From: Bilophila wadsworthia ATCC 49260
GTDB lineage: Bacteria > Desulfobacterota > Desulfovibrionia > Desulfovibrionales > Desulfovibrionaceae
Assembly (NCBI RefSeq): GCF_000701705.1
Contig: NZ_JNJP01000001.1
Coordinates: forward strand, 62,001-126,000
DNA: 64,000 nucleotides
Direction: 5' to 3'
Shown: positions 50,288-59,441 of the stretch, piece after piece
Layout of the letters: every line of letters starts with the position of its first letter
Position numbering within the stretch: position 1 is the first letter of the stretch
Made by a program: the position numbers and the translations under genes
Notes under the pieces: model-generated
The model's input: only the letters and a program-made list of their open reading frames with translations
Database searches by the model: none
What the model was told of the DNA's origin: nothing

Positions 50288-51352
50288 TCAGCGCGTCGCG
50301 GGCGGCTGCCTGAGCCAGTCCTCCCACGCGTTGGCCAGTGCTTCCTTCTTGGAAAGCACCACCGCCATGATCGCCTTGCCCTTGTCGGCGTTGCCATACC
50401 CGAGCACGTCATAGCATTTGAGCCACGAAGTCCGCCCGAGGCGGGTCCACTCGGAGAGATCCTCCACCACGCCGAGCAGTTCCATGCCCTGCTCCTGCAA
50501 GGCCCTGTCGTCCGCGACAAGCATTTGGGAAACCTTCGTCCGCTCGTAGGCCATCGCTTCCCGGCCCGCGCGGATCAGTGCGTCGCGGGCCTGTTCAGGC
50601 AGGCCCTGAAGCCATTCCTCATTGACGATGATGTTGGCGCTGTGGACCGCATAGTTGATGCAGGTGGCGTACTTCTGGTGATCCGCGAACTTCATGGTCA
50701 CCACGTTGTTGAAACAGCCCTCCTGCCCGTTGACGGTTCCCTTGGCGAGCATACCGTAGGTGTCCGCGAAGGACGCGGGGTGCGGCTTGAAGCCAAGGGC
50801 GTTGAAGGCGGAGACCGCCAGCGCGTTCTGCGGTGTGCGCACGGCCAGCCCCCGGGCGTCGGCGAGATTGCGGACGGGATGGGCCGCGTCCGTGGTCAGC
50901 TGCCGATAGCCGATGTCCACGATGGCGAGGACGCGCGCCCCACTCTCCTTGACCGCCCACGCGTTGTGCTGGTCCCACATCAGATCGACCAGCTTGCGGA
51001 ATTCCTCCAGCGAGCCGAACAGGTACGGCATGTTCAGCCAGCCGCAGGACGGCGCGAACGGCATGAAGTTATTCGTCGCCAGCACGGACATCTGGATATC
51101 GCCGTGCTGGAGCGCGCGGACGGTCTTCTGTTCGTCCCCAAGCCGCATGTCGGGATACAGCTGAAATTCGAAGGCGCCGCCCGAATATTTCTGGGCCAGT
51201 TCGACCAGCTTCCCGTAGGTCACGTTGACGTAGTTCTGTTCGCTCGTGCCGACCGAGGAAGCCACCTTGACCGGAATGGCGGCCACGGCCCGCCCCGATA
51301 CAAAGCCGGCCAGCGCCGCGCAGGCAAGAAGGACCATCGCGCATCGTTTCAT
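50288..51352 (-). CDS. Orphan TRAP solute-binding protein DctP
   Basis: 354 residues from ATG 51352, behind GGGGAGAG. Signal peptide K-R-C-A-M-V-L-L-A-C-A-A-L-A-G-F-V-S-G-R-A-V-A cleaved before A-I-P. DctP features: Y-P-D-M-R-L-G-D-E-Q, G-D-I-Q-M-S-V-L and V-R-T-P-Q-N-A, with G-T-V-N-G-Q-E-G-C-F near 190-200. No DctQ or DctM gene is adjacent, so it must share a permease encoded elsewhere or serve another role. It is the last gene of the minus-strand unit that starts with the ureide catabolic genes, about 105 bp after the deaminase gene. Confidence 0.88.
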   Translation of the reverse strand: MKRCAMVLLACAALAGFVSGRAVAAIPVKVASSVGTSEQNYVNVTYGKLVELAQKYSGGAFEFQLYPDMRLGDEQKTVRALQHGDIQMSVLATNNFMPFAPSCGWLNMPYLFGSLEEFRKLVDLMWDQHNAWAVKESGARVLAIVDIGYRQLTTDAAHPVRNLADARGLAVRTPQNALAVSAFNALGFKPHPASFADTYGMLAKGTVNGQEGCFNNVVTMKFADHQKYATCINYAVHSANIIVNEEWLQGLPEQARDALIRAGREAMAYERTKVSQMLVADDRALQEQGMELLGVVEDLSEWTRLGRTSWLKCYDVLGYGNADKGKAIMAVVLSKKEALANAWEDWLRQPPATR

Positions 51353-51457
51353 AACATACTCTCCCCAAGGGTTGTCCCGTCCCGCCGGACGGAGGGCCCG
51401 TTTCTCCAAGATCCGGGAACGCCCGCAGTGCCGGGGTGTCCCTTCCAAAGCTAGGGC

Positions 51458-52042
51458 CTATCGTTTCATGAGATGATGGGCGCTTTTGGCGTAGAACTCG
51501 ATGCCCGAGGGATCGAAATGCTCAAACTTCTTCATGCACTCTTCAGCCAGTTCGGGATAGGGGCCGTCGATCACGATGTCCTTGTTGCCCCGCCGCAGGA
51601 TTTCCAGCGGAGACAGCCCGAGATAAGGCAGATCCATCACAGTGTAGTCCTGCTTGTCGTAGATGCTCGTGGCATGAACGATACGCCCGATATTCGTGTA
51701 GAAAATGGCGCAGGTGCACATGCTGCACGGGCTGCCGGGCACGTAGATCGAACACCGCCACAGAAATTCGGGATCGTATTTTTGGGCGGCCTCGCGGCAC
51801 AGGTTCAGTTCCCCGTGCGCGGTCGGGTCGTGATCCGTGAGGCAGGTGTTCAGCCCTTCGAGGAGCAGCTCCCCCGACGGCCCGGCCAGCACGCAGCCAT
51901 ACGGCTCGTTGCCGTAGGCCAGCGACTTGAACCCCGCCTGAATGCCCTTGCGGAGCAGCTCGATGTCCTTTTCGGGGGTCACCCACGCAAAACGCCCGTC
52001 GGTCACTTCGTTGCCGTGCACAGTCAGTCTTTTCTTTTCCAT
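51458..52042 (-). CDS. Nucleobase/nucleoside deaminase (cytidine-deaminase fold)
   Basis: 194 residues. The zinc site has His76 and catalytic Glu78 in T-A-H-G-E-L-N, and Cys106 and Cys109 in P-C-S-M-C. This is the guanine/cytosine/tRNA-adenosine deaminase family; the length and the extended N- and C-termini fit a guanine-deaminase-like or pyrimidine deaminase. It follows an ABC importer and lies with allantoin genes, so a purine substrate such as guanine is plausible (inference). RBS AAGGA precedes the ATG. Confidence 0.82.
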   Translation of the reverse strand: MEKKRLTVHGNEVTDGRFAWVTPEKDIELLRKGIQAGFKSLAYGNEPYGCVLAGPSGELLLEGLNTCLTDHDPTAHGELNLCREAAQKYDPEFLWRCSIYVPGSPCSMCTCAIFYTNIGRIVHATSIYDKQDYTVMDLPYLGLSPLEILRRGNKDIVIDGPYPELAEECMKKFEHFDPSGIEFYAKSAHHLMKR

Positions 52043-52108
52043 GACGAATCCTTTTCATGGGGGTATCCCCCCGTTGATGCGCAATCCCGGTTCCGGCGCG
52101 GGCCGCCG

Positions 52109-53128
52109 TCAGGCCTTCCACTCCCCGCCCCGCTGATGCGGGCCGAGCCCGTCCCTGACCAGATGGCAAGCCACGAAATGGTTGTCCCCGATCTTCCTGA
52201 GTTCCGGCTCCTCATGGCGGCAGACGTCCTCGGCAAAGGGACAGCGGGTGTTGAACCGACAGCCGGGCTTGAGATCGATGGGGCTCGGGGGATCGCCGAG
52301 CAGCTTCACGCGGCCGCCCTTGGGAGAACGCGACACCTGCGGGACGACCGACAGCAGCGAATAGGTGTAGGGATGGGCGGGGGACGTGAACAGGGACACC
52401 TTGTCCGCCACCTCCGCGAACCGGCCGAGGTACATGACCCCGATGTCGTCGCACATGTGCTGCACGACGCCGAGGTCATGCGAAATGAACAAATACGTGA
52501 GGTTGTTCTTTTCCTGGAGGTCCATAAACAGATTGAGTATCTGCGCCTGGATGGCCACGTCGAGCGCGCTGACGGGCTCGTCGCAGATGATCAGTTCGGG
52601 ATAGCTCGCCAGCGCCCGGCCAATGCTGATGCGCTGGCGCTGCCCTCCGGAAAACTGGTGCGGGAACAGCGCCCGCTGCGCCTGATGCAGCCCGATCTGC
52701 TCGAAAACCTCCTTTTCCCGCTCCTCGCGTTCCTCGTGGCTGCCCAGGTCCATAAGATTCAGAGGGTCCTGCACGATCTTGCCCACGCGCATACGCGGGT
52801 TGAGCGAGGAGTACGGGTCCTGAAAGACGATCTGGTACTTGGGGCGCAGAGCCTTGAGCCGATCCTCCGGGATGCCCACAAGCTCATTGCCCTCCAGCCT
52901 GATGGAACCGCCCGAGACGCCCACCAGCCCCATGACAGCCTTGGCTATGGTTGTCTTCCCGGAACCGCTTTCGCCCACGATGCCGAACGTGGTGCCCTTG
53001 CGCACGCGGAACGACACGCCGTCCACAGCCTTCACGTAGGAACGTTCCCCGAACAGCGACTTTTTCGGGAGCGGAAAGTGAACCTTCAGGTCCCTGACCT
53101 CAAGGAGGCCCTCATTTTCAGTGCTCAT
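52109..53128 (-). CDS. Opp/Dpp-type ABC transporter ATP-binding protein (F)
   Basis: 339 residues: Walker A G-E-S-G-S-G-K-T-T, signature F-S-G-G-Q-R-Q-R, Walker B E-L-I-I-C-D-E-P-V, and the C-terminal extension with Cys-rich segment G-C-R-F-N-T-R-C-P-F-A found in OppD/OppF-type ATPases. It pairs with the D-type ATPase encoded just upstream. The importer is the only one in the ureide cluster, so allantoin or other ureides are possible cargo besides peptides (inference). Confidence 0.88.
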   Translation of the reverse strand: MSTENEGLLEVRDLKVHFPLPKKSLFGERSYVKAVDGVSFRVRKGTTFGIVGESGSGKTTIAKAVMGLVGVSGGSIRLEGNELVGIPEDRLKALRPKYQIVFQDPYSSLNPRMRVGKIVQDPLNLMDLGSHEEREEREKEVFEQIGLHQAQRALFPHQFSGGQRQRISIGRALASYPELIICDEPVSALDVAIQAQILNLFMDLQEKNNLTYLFISHDLGVVQHMCDDIGVMYLGRFAEVADKVSLFTSPAHPYTYSLLSVVPQVSRSPKGGRVKLLGDPPSPIDLKPGCRFNTRCPFAEDVCRHEEPELRKIGDNHFVACHLVRDGLGPHQRGGEWKA

Positions 53129-53170
53129 GGCTCACCCTTTGGTAAACGGTGTTCTCTTCACGGGCCAACG

Positions 53171-54154
53171 TCAGCTGTAGAGCCAGCAGGCCACTTCATG
53201 TCCGGCGTCGATCGCCTTTGCGGGCGGGTTGTGCTCCATGCATTCCGGCTTCCCGCACGGACAGCGCTCGTAGAACGAACAGCGGTCCTTGCCGAGTTCG
53301 GCCATGCCGAGCACCATGCCGGGGATTTCGTGCAGGCGGTGCCGCCCGCTTGTGGGCGTCCGCTGGAGGTGCGGAATACAGCCCTTGAGCGCTTTCGTAT
53401 ACGGATGCTGCGGGTTGAACAGAATCTGCTCGACCGAGCCTTCCTCGACCTTGCGGCCCGCGTACAGCACGGCGACCTTGTCGGACACCTCCGCGACCAC
53501 GCCCAGATCGTGGGTGATCATGATGATGGACGCGCCCACGCGGTCCTGCATCTCCCGCAGCAGGTCGAGGATCTGCGCCTGCACGGTCACGTCGAGGGCG
53601 GTGGTGGGCTCGTCCGCGATGAGGATGTCGGGATCGAGGCACAGGCTCATGGCGATCATCACGCGCTGGCGCATACCGCCCGACATCTGAAACGAATAGT
53701 CGTGCATCCGCTTCTCGGGGGAAGGGATACCCACCGCCTTGAGCATGTCGACGCTCTTGTCCCACGCGTCCCGCCTTGTCATGTCCTCGTGCCGCAGCAG
53801 CGTCTCGACGAGCTGATTGCCCACGGTGAACACAGGGTTCAGCGAGTTCATGGGCTCCTGAAAGATCATGGCGATCCGCTTTCCCCGGATGTCGAGGATG
53901 GCGTCTTTCTCCAGTGTGAGAAGGTCGGTCCCGCGGTACAGGATTTCGCCTCCGGCGATCCGGCCCGGCGGGATGGGCACGAGCCCCATGATCGAAAGGG
54001 CCATCATGCTTTTGCCGCACCCGGATTCCCCGATGATGCCCACGGTCTGCCGGGGATCGACTTTCAGGTTCACCTTGTCGAGGACCCTGACGATCCCCAT
54101 CTTCGTCGAGAACTCCACCTGAAGGTCCCTGACTTCAAGCAACGTATCTTCCAT
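53171..54154 (-). CDS. Opp/Dpp-type ABC transporter ATP-binding protein (D)
   Basis: 327 residues. Walker A G-E-S-G-C-G-K-S-M, signature M-S-G-G-M-R-Q-R, Walker B D-I-L-I-A-D-E-P-T-T-A-L-D, switch T-H-D, and the C-terminal C-S-F-Y-E-R-C-P-C-G-K-P-E-C cysteine cluster typical of OppD/DppD. Partner of the F-type ATPase; ends 42 bp before it. Confidence 0.88.
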   Translation of the reverse strand: MEDTLLEVRDLQVEFSTKMGIVRVLDKVNLKVDPRQTVGIIGESGCGKSMMALSIMGLVPIPPGRIAGGEILYRGTDLLTLEKDAILDIRGKRIAMIFQEPMNSLNPVFTVGNQLVETLLRHEDMTRRDAWDKSVDMLKAVGIPSPEKRMHDYSFQMSGGMRQRVMIAMSLCLDPDILIADEPTTALDVTVQAQILDLLREMQDRVGASIIMITHDLGVVAEVSDKVAVLYAGRKVEEGSVEQILFNPQHPYTKALKGCIPHLQRTPTSGRHRLHEIPGMVLGMAELGKDRCSFYERCPCGKPECMEHNPPAKAIDAGHEVACWLYS

Positions 54155-54190
54155 GGTTCGCCTCGTTTCGAAATCGGTTTGCGGGCCGCG

Positions 54191-55066
54191 CTAGCGTCGC
54201 CGCAGGCGGGGGTTGAACGCATCGTTGATGCCGTCGCCGATCAGCCCGATGGCAAGTACCACAAGGAAAATGGCCAGGCCGGGGAACGTGACCGCCCACC
54301 AAGAATTCATGATGTAATCCTTGTTGGAGCCGATGATCATGCCCCATGTCATGATGTTGGGGTCGCCGAGGCCAAGGAAGCTCAGGCCAGACTCGAACAG
54401 GATGGCCGACGAAATGGTCAGGGTGGCCACGATGACCAGCGGCGGGATGGCGTTGGGCAGGATGACCCGGCACATGATGGTGGCGTTTCCCGCGCCCATC
54501 GTCCTCGCGGCGGCCACGTAGTCCATTTCCTTGATCCGCATGAATTCGGCGCGGGTGACGCGGGCGACCTGCGGCCAGCTCACAATGCCGATGGATACGG
54601 CCACGCTGGTCAGCGAGGGGCTGAACAGGGCCACCACAACCATCGCAAGCAGAAGGGGAGGCAACACCTGAAAGAATTCCGTGGCCCGCATGAGCAGTTC
54701 GTCCCAGATGCCCTGCCGGTATCCGGCCAGCGCCCCGATGGTAATGCCGATGCACAGCGTCACCAGCGTGGCGAAGCCGCCCACCGCCATGGTGGCCTTG
54801 CCCCCGGCGATGATGCCCGCGAAGATGTCGCGGCCCAAGTAATCGCTGCCGCAGATCAGGCCATATTCACCGGGCGCGCTCATGGGCGGAGCGACCATCT
54901 CGAAGGGATCCACCGGGTAGACCAGCGGGCCCACGCAAGTGAGCAGCAGGACGGCCCCGAGCAGAACCAGCCCAAGCACGGCGGCCCGGTTTTGCAGGTA
55001 CATCTTCCACGCTTCACGCAGGGGGGACTCTTCCTTGTATTCCCAAGCGGCGCTTTGTTCGGACAT
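54191..55066 (-). CDS. Opp/Dpp-type ABC transporter permease (C)
   Basis: 291 residues, six membrane helices, N-terminal DppC signature G-S-D-Y-L-G-R-D-I-F-A-G-I and EAA loop E-F-M-R-I-K-E-M-D-Y-V-A-A-A-R-T-M-G. It forms the pore with the B-type permease whose gene lies 2 bp upstream. No lesion seen. Confidence 0.88.
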   Translation of the reverse strand: MSEQSAAWEYKEESPLREAWKMYLQNRAAVLGLVLLGAVLLLTCVGPLVYPVDPFEMVAPPMSAPGEYGLICGSDYLGRDIFAGIIAGGKATMAVGGFATLVTLCIGITIGALAGYRQGIWDELLMRATEFFQVLPPLLLAMVVVALFSPSLTSVAVSIGIVSWPQVARVTRAEFMRIKEMDYVAAARTMGAGNATIMCRVILPNAIPPLVIVATLTISSAILFESGLSFLGLGDPNIMTWGMIIGSNKDYIMNSWWAVTFPGLAIFLVVLAIGLIGDGINDAFNPRLRRR

Positions 55067-55068
55067 GG

Positions 55069-56049
55069 CTACCTCCTCCCCACTCTCATTTTGGGATCAA
55101 GAAACCGGTAGGCGAAGTCGGTCAGGACGTTGGCGATGATGACCACGAACACGGAGCAGAAGAGGATGCCGAGCAGCGTGGGATAGTCCTTGCGCAGGAT
55201 GGACTCGTAGGCGAGCCGCCCCATGCCGGGCCAGTTGAATACCGTTTCCACGAGCACGGCCCCGGCGAACACCTGGCTGAATTGCATACCCGCCAGCGTC
55301 ACCACCGGGATGAGCGCGTTCTTCAAGGCGTGCTTGTACACGACCGTCCGTTCTCTCAGGCCCTTGGCCCGTGCCGTGCGGATGTAGTCCGTGCCGAGGA
55401 TGTCGATCATGGAGGCGCGTTCCATGCGGCTGTACTGGGCGATGTAGAGGATCGCCAGCGTCACCACCGGCAGGATGAGGTGATGGGCCACGTCGAGGAC
55501 ATAGGCGAACCCCGTGTAACCCGCGCCGATGGTCGTCATGCCCGACACGGGCAGGATGGGGATCCACGATGCGAACAGGATGAGCAGCATCATGCCGGTC
55601 CAGAACGCGGGGGCGGAAAAGCCGATCAGGGCCACGATGGTCACCAGATGGCTGGTCCAGCTGTTCGGACGCCGCCCGGCCTGCACGCCGAGGCAGACGC
55701 CGATGAGGACCGCCGCGCACACGGCGGTGACCACGAGCAGCAGCGTCGCGGGCAGGCGATCCTGAATGAGTTCCATCACCGGAAGATTGAAGAAATAGGA
55801 GTAGCCGAGATCGCCGTGCAGCACCTTGCCGAAATAGGCGACGAACTGGTTGAACAGGCTCTGGTTCAGCCCGTACTGCTCACGGATGGAGGCAAGCAGT
55901 TCGGGGCTGGCACCGCCCATTTCGCCAGCGATGGTCACCGCCGGATCGCCGGGAGCCAGCCGGATGAGGAAGAAGTTCAGGCACAGTACCAGAACGAGCA
56001 GGACGGCCGCCCAGAACAATCGTTTTCCTACGGCACGCAAGAACGTCAT
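55069..56049 (-). CDS. Opp/Dpp-type ABC transporter permease (B)
   Basis: 326 residues, six membrane helices, typical DppB N-terminus (F-F-L-I-R-L-A-P-G-D-P-A) and EAA-loop T-A-R-A-K-G-L-R-E-R-T-V-V-Y-K-H-A-L-K-N. It is encoded second in the transporter unit, behind the binding protein. A GC-rich 7-bp stem (56143-56149 with 56169-56175) lies in the spacer upstream, after the binding-protein stop. Confidence 0.88.
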   Translation of the reverse strand: MTFLRAVGKRLFWAAVLLVLVLCLNFFLIRLAPGDPAVTIAGEMGGASPELLASIREQYGLNQSLFNQFVAYFGKVLHGDLGYSYFFNLPVMELIQDRLPATLLLVVTAVCAAVLIGVCLGVQAGRRPNSWTSHLVTIVALIGFSAPAFWTGMMLLILFASWIPILPVSGMTTIGAGYTGFAYVLDVAHHLILPVVTLAILYIAQYSRMERASMIDILGTDYIRTARAKGLRERTVVYKHALKNALIPVVTLAGMQFSQVFAGAVLVETVFNWPGMGRLAYESILRKDYPTLLGILFCSVFVVIIANVLTDFAYRFLDPKMRVGRR

Positions 56050-56185
56050 AAGAACTCTCCGCGTATGTTGCGAATGGGCCGGGGCCCCATTCCGAGAATT
56101 GACAGACAGGCACGTCCGGAACAGCCCCTGTCCGGGAGGACGCCGGGCCGCGCAAAGTTTCCCCGCCCGGCCCGGTCAAGCGCGG

Positions 56186-57778
56186 CTACTTCTTCAGGTA
56201 AACGTCCATATACGGAGCGAGGAAGCCCCAGATGGACGCGGGCACGTTGCCGACACGCTTGTTGTAGATGGTGTGGTAGGCGGTGGTGGTCATGAAGTAG
56301 ATCGGCACGTCGTTCATGACGATCTGCTGGAATTCCTTGTACAGCTTCGCGCGCTTCTCGTTGTCGACCTCGGAGGCCGCCTGTTCCATGATCGCGTCGA
56401 CCTTGGGATTGCGGTACTGCTGGGTATTGGAGAAAGGAACGCCCTTCACGATGTTGGCGGAGGAATACGTGCGGTGCACGCCGATGACGGGATCGCCCCA
56501 GTTGAACACGTTGTCGGTGGTGATGTCGAAGTTGTAGTTGGACACCCGTTCGGCCCACGTGCCGAAGTCGGGAGAAATGCGGATCTTGGCGTCGATGCCG
56601 ACCTTGGCGAGCTGCGGCTTCAGGTATTCGGCCATCATCCTGGTGGTGGGGGAACCGGGGGCGTAGTCCACGGTCACGGTAAAGCGGGTGCCGTCGGCCT
56701 TGACCGGATACCCGGCCTCGTCGAGCAGCTTCTTGGCCTTTTCGAGGTTCACGTCATACATGTTCACGTCCTTCGTATAGAAGGGGCTGAACGGCGTGAT
56801 CGGGGTGGCGGAAGGCATCACAAGGCCCATCATGATGACCTTGGCGAAAAAATTGCGGTCGATGGCGTAGGCCGCTGCCTGACGGACCCGCACGTCGTCG
56901 AACGGCTTCTTGCCTGTGTTGAAGGCCACCCAGTCGAGGGAGCCGATACCGGCGTAACCCTTGTTGGTGACCACGAGGTTCTTGTCGCCGGAGAGACGCT
57001 TCACTTCGCGGAGGCTGTCAAAGAAGGGCATGGCGTCCACTTCGCCGCGCTCGACGGCCATGACGCGGTTGTTCATATCGGGAATGATCTTGATGATGAC
57101 GCGGTCGACGTGCGGCTTGCCCTTAATGAAAAAGTCCTTGTTCTTCTCGAGCATGATGTAGTCGCCGGGCTTCCATTCCACGAACTTGAACGGCCCGCTG
57201 CCGATGGGAGCCTTGTTCGCGGGATTTTGGCGGATGTTGGGATCGGTGTCGTAGACGTGCTTGGGCATGATCGGGCACAGCACCGGGGACATGCACAACA
57301 GGATGGCGGGATGCGGCTTGGAGAGCCGGATGACCGCGGTGTACGGATCGGGCGTATCCACGCCGGATACGGGCGCGTACATGGCCTTGAAGGGATGGTT
57401 GGCCTTGATCGCCATGATGGAGAACGCCACGTCCTCGGAGGTGATCGGCGTGCCGTCATGGAACTTGGCCCCCTTGACCAGATGCAGGGTCAGGCTCAGG
57501 CCGTCGGGGGCCATCTCCCACTTTTCGGCAAGGTAGGGATGCGGATTCCACTGGTCGTCGTACTGGAGCGGGCTCGCAAAAAGCTGCGCGCCGGGGATGC
57601 CCGAGGAGATGCCGGAACTCAGGCCGGGGTTCAGCGAAACGGGGTTCTGCGCCCAGGTCACCGTGAACGTGCCCCCGTCGGGGATGGCTTCGGCCTTTGC
57701 GGGCACCGCCGTAAAGAGCATCGCCGCCGTCAGCGCGGCAGCGGAAAAGAGCTTCCAACCGTTCGTGAGACTTGCCAT
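56186..57778 (-). CDS. Opp/Dpp-type periplasmic substrate-binding protein (A)
   Basis: 530 residues from ATG 57778, behind AGGAG. Signal peptide (about 1-29) ending V-P-A-K-A-E-A; no lipobox. Family 5 solute-binding protein: G-T-F-T-V-T-W-A-Q-N-P-V at the start, Y-L-A-E-K-W-E-M-A-P-D-G, F-H-D-G-T-P-I-T-S-E-D-V and G-S-G-P-F-K. Ligand not determined. Its place between allantoinase and the permeases, with no peptidase genes near, suggests ureides or purine breakdown products rather than peptides (inference). Confidence 0.85.
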   Translation of the reverse strand: MASLTNGWKLFSAAALTAAMLFTAVPAKAEAIPDGGTFTVTWAQNPVSLNPGLSSGISSGIPGAQLFASPLQYDDQWNPHPYLAEKWEMAPDGLSLTLHLVKGAKFHDGTPITSEDVAFSIMAIKANHPFKAMYAPVSGVDTPDPYTAVIRLSKPHPAILLCMSPVLCPIMPKHVYDTDPNIRQNPANKAPIGSGPFKFVEWKPGDYIMLEKNKDFFIKGKPHVDRVIIKIIPDMNNRVMAVERGEVDAMPFFDSLREVKRLSGDKNLVVTNKGYAGIGSLDWVAFNTGKKPFDDVRVRQAAAYAIDRNFFAKVIMMGLVMPSATPITPFSPFYTKDVNMYDVNLEKAKKLLDEAGYPVKADGTRFTVTVDYAPGSPTTRMMAEYLKPQLAKVGIDAKIRISPDFGTWAERVSNYNFDITTDNVFNWGDPVIGVHRTYSSANIVKGVPFSNTQQYRNPKVDAIMEQAASEVDNEKRAKLYKEFQQIVMNDVPIYFMTTTAYHTIYNKRVGNVPASIWGFLAPYMDVYLKK

Positions 57779-57828
57779 CGTTGTACTCCTTATGAGTTAG
57801 CGTTGCCTTGGCAACGGGTGGGACGCAC

Positions 57829-59178
57829 TCAGGGCTTGCGGGGCTGGAAAAGGCCGTGCCCGAACGGGGCCAGTACATTGCCCTCGCGGGCTACCACCCT
57901 GCCCCGCACGACCGTGCAGACGGGGAGCCCGACGCCCTCAAGCCCTTCGAAGGCCGAGAACGGATTGAGATACCGCAGGGAATGAGCGGTGATCGTCCAA
58001 GCCCTGCCCGGATCGATCAGGACGGCGTCCGCGTCGAGCCCGACGCCGAGCGCGCCCTTGCGGCCGTCGAGGCCGAACACCCTCGCGGCGGAGGAGGCGA
58101 ACCGGGCCAGCAGGCTCGGGCTGCACCCGCGCCGGGTCACGGCCTGATCGAACATGACCTGCACGAGGCTCTGGAGACCGCTGAGGCCGCCCCACGCGCC
58201 CATGACGCCGTGTACCGCCTCGTCCTTTTCGTCGGGACGCGACGGCGAATGATCCGAGCCGATACAGGACAGGGTGCCGTCCAGCACGTATTCCCAGAGC
58301 CCGTCTCGGGCCTCGGCGGTCCGCAGGGGCGGAGCACACTTGAAGACCGTACCGCATGACAAGAGGTTTTCTTCTGTAAAAACAAGGTAATGTGGGCAGG
58401 TTTCGCCAGTGACGGACAAACCATCGGCCTGTGCCCGGCGGACGAGTTCGGCCACGCGGGGATGGCTGACGTGGCAGATGTGCACGCGGGCCCCGGTTTC
58501 GCGGGCCAGTTCGATGACGTTCGCCGTGGCGATGACTTCCGCGACCACGGGGCGGCTGTCCAGAAAGGCCCGTCGGGTCCCGCCCCCGGCCTTCGCTTTC
58601 GCTTCACCAGCGCAGATAAGCGCGTGATCCTCACAGTGGAACCCGGCGAGGCCGCCGAAAGCCTTGATCCGGAACAACGCCTCACGCGCCAGCCCCATGT
58701 CCACACTGGAATACCCGAGGGACACGGGCGCGATGAAGGCCTTGAAGCCCACGGCCCCGGCCGCCTCCATGCCCGCCAGTTCGGCGGCGTTGTCGGTCAC
58801 GAGCCCGCCCCAGAGCGCATAGTCCACGAGGCTGCGGCCCTCGAACACGGCCAGCTTGTTCGCGAAGGCATCCGCGGAGGTCAGGGGTGGCGTGTTTTGG
58901 AGAGGCATGTCGATGAGGGTCGTCACCCCGCCCACCGCCGCCGCTTCCGAGGCGTGCGGCAGGTCTTCGCGCCAAGTGAAGCCGGGATCGTTGATATGGG
59001 CGTGACAGTCCAGCATACCGGGCAGCACATACAATCCGGCGGCATCCAGCTCCTCGCGCGCCGGCAGCGTTCCGTCATCGGAGATCGCCGCGATTTTCCC
59101 GTTCCTGACGTACAGATGCCCGCCGAAAACCCTATCGGCGGTGACCAACATTCCGTTCCTGATCGCTAAATCGAACAT
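57829..59178 (-). CDS. allB: Allantoinase
   Basis: 449 residues, amidohydrolase of the allantoinase/dihydroorotase type. Metal ligands: D-C-H-A-H (His59, His61), carboxylated Lys146 in G-F-K-A-F-I, His181 in H-C-E-D, His237 in C-H-V-S-H-P, Asp309 in G-S-D-H-S-P. T-L-I-D-M-P-L-Q-N-T-P-P fits the allantoinase M-P-L-N-x-x-P signature better than that of dihydropyrimidinase. It opens the hydantoin ring of allantoin to allantoate. The ATG at 59178 follows GGAG. It begins a second transcription unit behind the palindrome at 59250. Confidence 0.9.
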   Translation of the reverse strand: MFDLAIRNGMLVTADRVFGGHLYVRNGKIAAISDDGTLPAREELDAAGLYVLPGMLDCHAHINDPGFTWREDLPHASEAAAVGGVTTLIDMPLQNTPPLTSADAFANKLAVFEGRSLVDYALWGGLVTDNAAELAGMEAAGAVGFKAFIAPVSLGYSSVDMGLAREALFRIKAFGGLAGFHCEDHALICAGEAKAKAGGGTRRAFLDSRPVVAEVIATANVIELARETGARVHICHVSHPRVAELVRRAQADGLSVTGETCPHYLVFTEENLLSCGTVFKCAPPLRTAEARDGLWEYVLDGTLSCIGSDHSPSRPDEKDEAVHGVMGAWGGLSGLQSLVQVMFDQAVTRRGCSPSLLARFASSAARVFGLDGRKGALGVGLDADAVLIDPGRAWTITAHSLRYLNPFSAFEGLEGVGLPVCTVVRGRVVAREGNVLAPFGHGLFQPRKP

Positions 59179-59249
59179 GCGGGCTCCGAGAGGCGGCGGC
59201 AGGCGCCGGAGAGATGTGCAGAGGGATCGTACGCCTACATAGTAAGATG

Positions 59250-59271
59250 GTTAAGCTGTCTGACCAGCTTA
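59250..59271. promoter_or_regulatory. Palindromic operator candidate upstream of allB
   Basis: TTAAGCTG (59250-59257) and CAGCTTAA (59264-59271) form a perfect 8-bp inverted repeat with a 6-bp centre. On the minus strand the centre reads TGGTCAGAC, similar to TGGTCTTACCA before the allE-side operon (62632-62642), so both may be sites of the FadR-type regulator at 62917. Confidence 0.5.
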
Positions 59272-59441
59272 AATAAAACAAAAAATTACAGCAAGTTATT
59301 TATCTATTTTGGTTTATCATAACGTATTAGCCCTCTCTCCGCAACCCCTTGCCGTTTTTTCTCCTCATAAAACCTTCCGGAGCGTTCCCGAGACGCGCAA
59401 GGCGCGGCAGACATCCGTCCTCTCGAAAGATTGGGCACCGA

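Noticed and set aside
51473..55111. 1212-codon open frame on the plus strand
   Set aside because: It lies antisense to the deaminase and four transporter genes, has no family features and no signal, and arises because the strongly GC-biased third codon position leaves few stops on the opposite strand.
55850..57985. 711-codon open frame on the plus strand
   Set aside because: Antisense to the Opp-type binding protein and permease genes; no domain.
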